The notes beneath the pieces are model-generated. The model did no database searches and was not told the origin of the DNA. It was given only the letters and a program-made list of their open reading frames with translations. Shown here piece by piece: positions 6,364 to 11,053 of a stretch of 11,053 nt of DNA (position 1 is its first letter; each line of letters opens with the position of its first letter). Location of the stretch: assembly GCA_036845225.1 (NCBI GenBank), contig DAIUEJ010000063.1, positions 1 to 11,053 of the forward strand. Reading direction: 5' to 3'. The stretch is from FEN-680 sp036845225 (lineage in GTDB: Bacteria; Actinomycetota; Geothermincolia; Fen-727; Anoxymicrobiaceae). Position numbers and translations under genes: made by a program.

Positions 6364-7356
6364 GTGGACCTTGTGACCGGTGGAGCGGGTTTCTTCGGTG
6401 CGTGCCTTGCGAGGCGCCTCAGAGACATGGGCAGGGACGTGCGCGTCTTCGACATCGAGCGCACCCAGTTTCTCCCCGACGGCGTCGAGTTCGTCCAGGC
6501 CGACATGCGCGACTACGACGCGGTACGCGAGGCGGTGCGCGGAGCCGAAGTCGTCTACCACCTGGCGTTCGTCCAGGCATTCTCCAAGCGCCCCGAGTCC
6601 GAGAAGTGGCAGATCAACTTCTCAGGCACCGAGAACTTCCTGCGTGCGGCGGTGGACGAGGGAGTCGAGCGCTTCGTCCACACCTCGACCATCGAGCTCT
6701 ACTCGCCGTTCCCGCCTTTCCCGTGCCCCGAGGACGCGCCCACCGACAAGCCGTTCGGCTGGTACGGGCGCCACAAGAAGGCCTGCGAGGAGCTGTGCTG
6801 GCGCTATCACTGGCAGCACGGACTGCCCCTCACAATGGCGCGCCTGCCCACCATCTGCGGCCGCGGGTACTACGTGCGGATCGACCTGCTCCGCGCGTTC
6901 GACTGGGTCCTCGCGAACCGCCCCGTCCTCTGGATCGGCGGCCGACAGTACCAGGGCGACTTCGTCTGGGTGGATGACTGCGTGGACGCCTACCTCCTCC
7001 TCGGCGCGAAGCCCGAGGCGCTCGGCGAGGTCTTCAACGTAAGCTGCTCCGCGCCGTCCACCTCGCTCGAGATAATCCAGGCCATCCTGGACACCGCGGG
7101 CAACACGCACAAGATAGGCTTCGTCCCGCCCTGGATCGCCTGGCCGGGCATCAGGTTCGCGGCCCGCACCGGCATCCTGGACATGCCCGAGGAGCAACTC
7201 CAGTACCTGAAGGGCGATTACTCCTTCAGCGTGGACAAGGCGCGGCGGCTCCTGGGCTACGAGCCGAAGATGAACGCGGCGGAGGCGATGGTCGAGATGG
7301 TGAAGGGATACATCGAAGACCGCGCCAGCGTCAAGAAAAGGGCCAAGAATTATTGA
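6364..7356 (+). CDS. NAD(P)-dependent epimerase/dehydratase (extended SDR family)
   Basis: This 330-residue protein starts at GTG 6364 behind AGGAGG. The first strand and the Rossmann loop come immediately (VTGGAGFFG, residues 4-12; GxxGxxG NAD-binding motif). D-x-R-D after the third strand (ADMRDYDAV), HLAF, and the catalytic Ser/Thr region (HTSTIELYS, about 106-114) follow. The YxxxK pair is Y134 and K138 in WYGRHKK. RLPTICGRG and the substrate-side GDFVWVDDCVDAYLL block are typical of extended SDRs such as sugar-nucleotide epimerases and 3-beta-hydroxysteroid-dehydrogenase/isomerase-like enzymes. The C-terminal SVDKARRLLGYEPKMNAAEAM is the common ending. The longer upstream frame crosses repeat DNA and is rejected. 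Substrate unknown; no glycan gene cluster surrounds it. Confidence 0.92.
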   Translation: MDLVTGGAGFFGACLARRLRDMGRDVRVFDIERTQFLPDGVEFVQADMRDYDAVREAVRGAEVVYHLAFVQAFSKRPESEKWQINFSGTENFLRAAVDEGVERFVHTSTIELYSPFPPFPCPEDAPTDKPFGWYGRHKKACEELCWRYHWQHGLPLTMARLPTICGRGYYVRIDLLRAFDWVLANRPVLWIGGRQYQGDFVWVDDCVDAYLLLGAKPEALGEVFNVSCSAPSTSLEIIQAILDTAGNTHKIGFVPPWIAWPGIRFAARTGILDMPEEQLQYLKGDYSFSVDKARRLLGYEPKMNAAEAMVEMVKGYIEDRASVKKRAKNY

Positions 7357-7360
7357 TGTG

Positions 7361-7465
7361 ACTCAAAATGCACCAGTGGGGTCAGGCACCAGTGGTGCAT
7401 TTCTTGAGTATGAACCGTTAGCGGAATGAAAACGCACCACCGGTGCCTGACCCCAGTGGTGCATT
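7361..7465. repeat. Inverted pair of GGGGTCAGGCACC hairpins between convergent genes
   Basis: The 13-mer GGGGTCAGGCACC occurs at 7378-7390, and its reverse complement at 7442-7454. Each is bracketed by ATGCACCA/TGGTGCAT-type arms. The left unit forms a hairpin of its own: ACTCAA with AATGCACCA pairs with TGGTGCATT and TTGAGT. The right unit is an inverted, slightly diverged copy. The pair fills essentially the whole gap between the epimerase stop (7356) and the stop of the thioredoxin fragment (7466). It resembles a paired REP/BIME element and could also terminate transcription from both sides. Confidence 0.8.
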
Positions 7466-7672
7466 CTACTGCTTGGCGGCCGCCCGGAACCCCGCCTCAA
7501 GCCCCACCTGGTTCCCGCCTTCAATCCGCCCGATCTCCTTGCCATTGATATCGAGGAATATGAAGGTCGGTACGCCGCGGATGTTGAAGGTCTGCGCCGT
7601 CGGGTCGGTATTGGCGTTGATCCTGCGGACGGCGACCTTCCCCTGGTACTGCTGCTCGAGCCCGTCAACTAC
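7466..7672 (-). pseudogene. Out-of-frame C-terminal thioredoxin domain of the gene starting at 8147
   Basis: Sixty-eight codons in a different frame from the upstream piece read VVDGLEQQYQGKVAVRRINA, then NTDPTAQTFNIRGVPTFIFL and DINGKEIGRIEGG, ending with a TAG stop at 7468-7466. GVPTF carries the cis-proline of thioredoxins, and the beta-alpha-beta order is right. The active-site half lies in the preceding frame. The frames join if one C is removed from the minus-strand CCCC run at 7676-7673, giving MTPVVDGLEQQ. No start or ribosome binding site supports separate translation. Confidence 0.85.
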
Positions 7673-7697
7673 GGGGCGTCATCGCCTGGCAGGTGCC

Positions 7698-8147
7698 TCA
7701 CGTATCGGTGTAGAGGTCGATCATGGTAGGCAGATTGTTCACCAGCAGCGCGGTGTTACCCTTGGCTCCCTTGTGCAGGACGACCACCGACGCGATGATC
7801 GCCAGCACTACCACTATTGCTATGGCGTACGGCACCGGAGTCGCATACCAGGGGTTCTTAGGCTTCGGCTGGGGTCCAGTCGGCCTCTGACCGTAACCGT
7901 GGTAGCTTGCGTCGCTCGGGGGCGGCGGCATCTCGCCCGGCGCCGGCTGGTAAGGCGGTTGCTGGTATGGGACCTGCTGGCCAGGGCCCTGCTGATAAGC
8001 CGGTTGCTGGTACTGGGGTTGCGGGTCAGTCGGCCCGGCGTACGGAATGGCCTGCGAGGGCCCGCCCTGGACGAGTCGCGCCCCGCACCACTCACAGGTC
8101 GCGAGCATGTCGGACGTCTCGGCGCTGCAATCAGGACACTTCATCAC
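7698..8147 (-). CDS. Zinc ribbon + Pro/Gln-rich + TM protein, N-terminal part of an interrupted thioredoxin-fold gene
   Basis: This 149-codon piece starts at ATG 8147-8145, with GAGGTG just upstream. A zinc ribbon (C4, C7, C18, C21; MMKCPDCSAE...CEWCGARL) is followed by a Pro/Gln/Tyr-rich linker (~30-95) and a TM helix at ~107-125 (YAIAIVVVLAIIASVVVL). A thioredoxin opening follows (NNLPTMIDLYTDT). The frame then meets TGA (7700-7698), directly followed by GGC ACC TGC, that is stop-G-T-C where CGTC is expected. Past the stop the frame reads GTCQAMTP, and a +1 shift leads into the rest of the thioredoxin domain (7672-7466). The intact ancestor would be a ~226-residue membrane-anchored thioredoxin-like oxidoreductase, topology not determined. 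Two lesions within 30 bases point to a pseudogene or sequence errors; selenocysteine at the TGA is a less likely alternative. Confidence 0.75.
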   Translation of the reverse strand: MMKCPDCSAETSDMLATCEWCGARLVQGGPSQAIPYAGPTDPQPQYQQPAYQQGPGQQVPYQQPPYQPAPGEMPPPPSDASYHGYGQRPTGPQPKPKNPWYATPVPYAIAIVVVLAIIASVVVLHKGAKGNTALLVNNLPTMIDLYTDT

Positions 8148-8318
8148 TTCACCTCGAGCAATCCGCGCGGTCCCTCAACTATCGTACTCCAAGACTGCAG
8201 AGTGTGCTTATTTCTTACGATTGTGCGAGTCACCCTGCAACAAAGCCTGCGTCAATGGGTTTATCGGCCGAACGACGCGCGCGCCGTACGGTGGCGCGCC
8301 CTGCTGGCCGGTCGTCCT

Positions 8319-8350
8319 GGTGGACAAAAAAGTGGACGGTGCCTGACCCC
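8319..8350 (-). repeat. 32-bp dispersed repeat, copy 3 (inverted)
   Basis: This is an exact reverse complement of the 32 bases at 1444-1475. Its GGGGTCAG end abuts the yjbQ stop codon (8353-8351) with no intervening base. As with the first copy, the GGGGTCAG end faces the end of a gene. Confidence 0.88.
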
Positions 8351-8746
8351 TCAAGAAGGAATGGCCTGCACGTGGACGGTCCTGGTGCGTGGGCCGTCGA
8401 ACTCGCAGAAGTAGATGCCCTGCCAGGTCCCCAGGACGAGCATCCCGCCCCGCACGGGGATCGTCGCCGAGAAACCCATCAGCGAGGCTTTGACGTGAGC
8501 CGCCGAGTTGCCTTCGGAGTGTTTGTACGGCCCGTTCCACGGGATGATGCGGTCCAGCGCGCCCTCGATGTCAACCCGAACGGCGGGGTCCGCGTTCTCA
8601 TTGATGGTCACACCCGCGGTCGTGTGCGGCACGTAGACCACGCAGATGCCCTCGCTGACGCCGGTGGCCGCGACCGCTTGCATGACCTCACGCGTGATGT
8701 CCTTGAAGTCATTGCGGGCGGAAGTCTTCACGTTGAACGATTGCAT
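8351..8746 (-). CDS. yjbQ: YjbQ/UPF0047 family protein (secondary thiamine-phosphate synthase enzyme)
   Basis: This 131-residue protein, the normal length for the family, starts at ATG 8746-8744 with GAGGAG five bases upstream. The signature HTTAGVTINENADP (residues 41-54) is followed by HSEGNSAAHVKASLMG (76-91; metal/active-site histidines and Asn) and LGTWQGIYFCEFDGPR (105-120). Members have been reported to replace ThiE weakly in thiamine phosphate synthesis, hence the common name, but the physiological role is uncertain. It is a single gene with 239 bases before the neighbouring minus-strand gene's last intact codon. No thiamine genes are nearby. Confidence 0.94.
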   Translation of the reverse strand: MQSFNVKTSARNDFKDITREVMQAVAATGVSEGICVVYVPHTTAGVTINENADPAVRVDIEGALDRIIPWNGPYKHSEGNSAAHVKASLMGFSATIPVRGGMLVLGTWQGIYFCEFDGPRTRTVHVQAIPS

Positions 8747-8837
8747 GTGCTACTCCTCAGCAGTCATACCGCATCATCTCTCGAGCATTATCTATTTTCT
8801 GCGACACCACCAGGACTTCCTCTGCTACTCTTACAGC

Positions 8838-8985
8838 TCAAGGCGCGTCCCCGAGGGTGAAGTGGTCAACGTCGTTTCTCCCGCCCGTCACGCCCAACAC
8901 TTCTAGCCGGAACGGCTTGCCTTTCTCCAGTTTCAGGCAGAACGCAGTCACAGGCAGGCTTCCTGGATCTTCGTCGAAGCGGACC
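8838..8985 (-). pseudogene. Out-of-frame C-terminal continuation of the gene at 8986-9333
   Basis: The minus strand below 8985 keeps a coding-like frame ending at TGA 8840-8838. It reads PEVRFDEDPGSLPVTAF, then CLKLEKGKPFRLEVLGVTGG and RNDVDHFTLGDAP. Third positions are mostly G or C, as in neighbouring genes, and the residues alternate like beta strands. There is no ATG and no ribosome binding site. Removing one C from the CCC at 8991-8989 joins it smoothly to the upstream gene (MTKESPEVRFDED). I read it as that gene's C-terminus displaced by a one-base insertion. A separate small gene starting at an internal GTG is the weaker alternative. Confidence 0.55.
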
Positions 8986-9333
8986 TCAGGGAGATTCCTT
9001 CGTCATCTCGCGCGGAACGACGACAACTGCGTAGGACATGAGCCCGGCATCCTTGTGGTCGAGGTCCGACTCCTGGATGATGTCCATCCCCGCGACAGTC
9101 TTCGCGACGAGCTTCTGGGTCTTGCCCTTTATCGCCACCACGTCGCCGACCTCGAAGGTTTCCTTCCTGAACTTCCTGGCGCGCAGCGAGCTGGACCTGT
9201 CGAGGCTGATATAGACGGGGTACTTCTTGCCCGACTGCGCATCCTCGACGAGGAGGTATTCCTGGTTGTTGCGCGCCGAATGGAACTCCTTCTTGCTCAG
9301 CACTTTGCCGGTGATTTCAAGCATTTCCGCCAT
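8986..9333 (-). CDS. Small unrecognised protein, possibly OB-fold-like, probably missing its true C-terminus
   Basis: A 115-codon frame starts at ATG 9333-9331 with AAGGGG 7 bases upstream. It opens MAEMLEITGKVLSKKEFHSA and alternates short charged strands: EYLLVEDAQSGKKYPVYISL and FEVGDVVAIKGKTQKLVAK. V-G-D-V-V-x-I-x-G-K looks like a beta-barrel (OB-like) strand, but I cannot name a family. No cysteines, signal peptide or TM are present. The TGA at 8988-8986 is followed in another frame by about 49 further coding-like residues (8838-8985), so the intact protein is probably ~160 residues. It is divergent from the deacylase gene at 9509, with a 175-base spacer. Confidence 0.65.
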   Translation of the reverse strand: MAEMLEITGKVLSKKEFHSARNNQEYLLVEDAQSGKKYPVYISLDRSSSLRARKFRKETFEVGDVVAIKGKTQKLVAKTVAGMDIIQESDLDHKDAGLMSYAVVVVPREMTKESP

Positions 9334-9352
9334 CGTTTTGCCCCTTGATCGG

Positions 9353-9368
9353 GATCAGAGATCTGATC
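9353..9368. promoter_or_regulatory. Inverted repeat between divergent genes
   Basis: GATCAG (9353-9358) pairs with CTGATC (9363-9368) around AGAT. It lies about 20 bases upstream of the minus-strand start at 9333, inside the divergent promoter region, where an operator would be expected. It is short, so chance is possible. Confidence 0.35.
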
Positions 9369-9471
9369 TGCCACTACCATATGTTCATGTCGACGCCAAC
9401 AGTCTATCAACTGCTGCGCCTTCACGGCACACCTGGCCGACCAGCGCGGCACTCGGGAAAGAACGTGCCGA

Positions 9472-9480
9472 TGTTATAGT
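9472..9480 (+). promoter_or_regulatory. Candidate extended -10 promoter of the deacylase gene
   Basis: TGTTATAGT contains TG-n-TATAGT, an extended -10 with five of six TATAAT bases. No good -35 is present at the usual distance, as is allowed for extended -10 promoters. Transcription would start near 9487, between the in-frame ATGs at 9482 and 9509, and so supports 9509 as the translation start. Confidence 0.45.
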
Positions 9481-9508
9481 GATGGAAAACCAACACCGGG
9501 GGGTTGTC

Positions 9509-11053
9509 ATGCTGGATTACCTGTTTCGTGGAGCCAGGGTCGTGGATGGGACGGGAGCCGCCGCGTTCAAGGCGGATGTCGGGGTGAAGGACGGCCTCAT
9601 CGCCGTGATGGGAAAGCTGGGTGATGCGGAGGCGGACACCACCATTGATGCCTCAGGAAAAGTTCTCTGCCCCGGCTTTATCGACATCCATACCCACAAC
9701 GACCTCTACGTGATCCGGGACAACTTCAAGGACGTCTTCGAGCCCTACCTCCGGCAGGGCATAACCACCTGCGTCGCCAACAACTGCGGCTGGTCGGTCG
9801 CGCCGTGGCCGGTCGAGCACTCAGGCCTCATGTGTTCCACCCTTCGCAGCCTGGGCGTCTCGAAGGACCTGGTGCCGGAGTGGGAGACCCAGGCCGATTT
9901 CCACGGGTGGCTCGAGAGACGTGGCCTTCCTATGAACATGGTGCCGCAGGCGGCCCATGGCCCCATCCGCATGGCGGTCATGGGGGAGCAGGCGCGCTTC
10001 AGCACGCCCGAGGAGCTGGAAGCGATGAAGGCGCTCCTCCGCCAGAGCATGGAGGCGGGCTGCCGGGGCTTCTCAACCGGCCTCACCTACTTCCCCGGGA
10101 TGTACGCCCACACCGACGAGCTGGTCGAGCTCGCCAGGGTCTCGAACGAGTACGGCGGGAGGTACGCCACGCACACGCGGGGCCTCTCGCAGAACTTCGA
10201 CCGCGCGGTGCAGGAGGCGGTCGAGGTGGCCCGCCGGAGTGGGTCCGCTCTGCAGGTGTCCCACTTCATGGCGGCCCCGGAACTGGGACGGATGTCCGAC
10301 GTCATCTACTACGCCGTCGGGGCGCTGGAAGCGGTGAACAAGGTGGTCCCGCTGCCGGGGATACCCAACGCCGCGCTCGCGAAAGCCATCGGCCACGTCG
10401 ACCGTGCGCTGGACGAGGGCATCGACGTCGGGATGGACTTCATCCCCTACGTGCTCGGCAACACGACTGTCACGCAGCTCTATCCGCCGTGGGCGAACAT
10501 GGGGGGCACGGACGCCCTGCTCGAGAGGCTGCGCGACCCCGCGGCGCGGGAGAAGATCAGGCATGACGTGCATACGATCAAGCCGACCTGGCCCAACTGG
10601 GTGGAAGGCGCCTGGTCGGACAACTACCTGCGGTCCATCGGGTGGAGGATGTTCCGCATCCTCTCGGTAGGAAGCGAGAAGAACAATCGCATGGAAGGCC
10701 GGCGCGTGGTCGAGCTGGCGCGCGAGGCGGGCAAGGACCCGTTCGACTTCCTGGCGGACCTCACAGTGGAGGAGGATGGCGCGGTGATGTTCCTGATGGG
10801 GATGCCGCCGAGGCCGTGGACGGAGAAGGTCTTCACAAAGGTCCAGAAGCACCCGCAGTTGTCAGTCGGCGCGGACACCCTGTTCCCGGAGAAAGGCGCG
10901 CCGCCGCTGTCGGCTTATGGCTGCTTCGTGCGGGTCATCGAGCACTACTCGAAGGAGCTCGGCCTCTATACGCTCGAGGACGCAGTGCGACGGTGCACCG
11001 GGCTTGCGGCTTCGCGGTACGGCCTCGACGACCGTGGCGTGGTGAAGGAAGGA
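9509..11053 (+). CDS. N-acyl-D-amino-acid deacylase-like (D-aminoacylase family) metallo-amidohydrolase, 3' truncated
   Basis: The frame is open for 515 codons to the window edge; family members are roughly 480-570 residues, so most of the protein is present. The amidohydrolase beta-sandwich start (MLDYLFRGARVVDGTG) leads to the metal-binding GFIDIHTHND (H61, H63). Then come TTCVANNCG (C93, at the position of the metal-ligand cysteine of D-aminoacylases), THTRG (H222), VSHFM (H252) and SVGADT (D456, catalytic aspartate position). LTLEDAV-like and CTGLAASRYGLDDRG are the typical C-terminal blocks. Deviations: the usual S-H-x-K reads SHFM, and the usual SDG and HPR-x-YGTF blocks read ADT and PPLSAYGCF. 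The substrate may therefore differ from N-acyl-D-amino acids. ATG 9509 has a G-run (9498-9503) upstream; ATG 9482 is in frame but would lie before the likely transcription start. Expected role: cytoplasmic hydrolysis of an acylated amine or cyclic amide. Confidence 0.88.
   Translation, partial: MLDYLFRGARVVDGTGAAAFKADVGVKDGLIAVMGKLGDAEADTTIDASGKVLCPGFIDIHTHNDLYVIRDNFKDVFEPYLRQGITTCVANNCGWSVAPWPVEHSGLMCSTLRSLGVSKDLVPEWETQADFHGWLERRGLPMNMVPQAAHGPIRMAVMGEQARFSTPEELEAMKALLRQSMEAGCRGFSTGLTYFPGMYAHTDELVELARVSNEYGGRYATHTRGLSQNFDRAVQEAVEVARRSGSALQVSHFMAAPELGRMSDVIYYAVGALEAVNKVVPLPGIPNAALAKAIGHVDRALDEGIDVGMDFIPYVLGNTTVTQLYPPWANMGGTDALLERLRDPAAREKIRHDVHTIKPTWPNWVEGAWSDNYLRSIGWRMFRILSVGSEKNNRMEGRRVVELAREAGKDPFDFLADLTVEEDGAVMFLMGMPPRPWTEKVFTKVQKHPQLSVGADTLFPEKGAPPLSAYGCFVRVIEHYSKELGLYTLEDAVRRCTGLAASRYGLDDRGVVKEG

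Noticed and set aside
7443..8860. Long plus-strand frames (to 8414 and 8860) over the thioredoxin and yjbQ genes
   Set aside because: They run through repeat DNA and opposite well-supported minus-strand genes; the translations are Arg/Pro-rich shadows.
10073..10852. 259-codon minus-strand frame at the right end
   Set aside because: It lies inside the D-aminoacylase-like gene, whose metal motifs are clear in the plus direction.
1..11053. CRISPR array, tRNA or rRNA
   Set aside because: No regularly spaced repeat-spacer pattern, no cloverleaf with CCA-type end and no rRNA-like stretch was found by eye; the only tandem pair (3673-3733) has a 9-base spacer.

Overview
This window is 11 kb of mostly high-GC bacterial chromosome with strong G/C preference at third codon positions, GTG and TTG starts, and clear AGGAGG-type ribosome binding sites. 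I cannot place it firmly. The GC content, the small zinc-ribbon/proline-glutamine-rich/membrane proteins and the dispersed GGGGTCAGGCACC-type repeats would fit an environmental actinobacterial-type genome, but that is only an impression. The first ~650 bases are visibly more A/T-rich than the rest.

Layout, left to right. Bases 1-158 hold the C-terminal end of an unrecognised gene. Bases 159-790 hold no convincing gene but contain two back-to-back hairpins (264-320) and a perfect 20-bp GC palindrome (656-675). A forward series follows: a class I SAM-dependent methyltransferase (791-1432), a carboxymuconolactone decarboxylase-family protein (1564-1956), a two-TM protein with a C-terminal zinc ribbon (2011-2652), a zinc-ribbon/TM gene split by a frameshift (2763-3658), and a secreted/membrane DUF2207 protein (3775-5589). 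A LemA protein on the minus strand (5642-6196) converges on DUF2207 across a perfect 31-bp hairpin. A NAD-dependent epimerase/dehydratase (6364-7356) is read forward. The minus strand then carries a zinc-ribbon/TM/thioredoxin gene broken at its active site (8147 down to 7466), a YjbQ/UPF0047 protein (8746-8351) and a small unrecognised protein whose C-terminus lies out of frame (9333 down to 8838). Divergent from the last is an N-acyl-D-amino-acid deacylase-like metallo-amidohydrolase (9509 to the window end, 3' truncated).

How the genes relate. They do not form one pathway. DUF2207 and LemA are known to occur together and both face the envelope. Three genes (2011, 2763 and 8147) share one design: a short Cys4-type zinc ribbon, a Pro/Gln/Tyr-rich linker and transmembrane segment(s). 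They may be a local family of envelope proteins with different output domains.

Two things stand out. First, a family of short inverted repeats sits almost exactly at gene 3' ends (around 1444, 5606, 7361-7465, 8319) and upstream of lemA (6215), alongside a tandem pair of GTAG-headed REP-like hairpins (3673-3733). Second, three genes appear broken by single-base indels. In one of them an in-frame TGA also replaces the first cysteine of a thioredoxin CxxC motif. No CRISPR array, tRNA, rRNA or complete mobile element was seen, and I did not find a convincing new multi-gene system.
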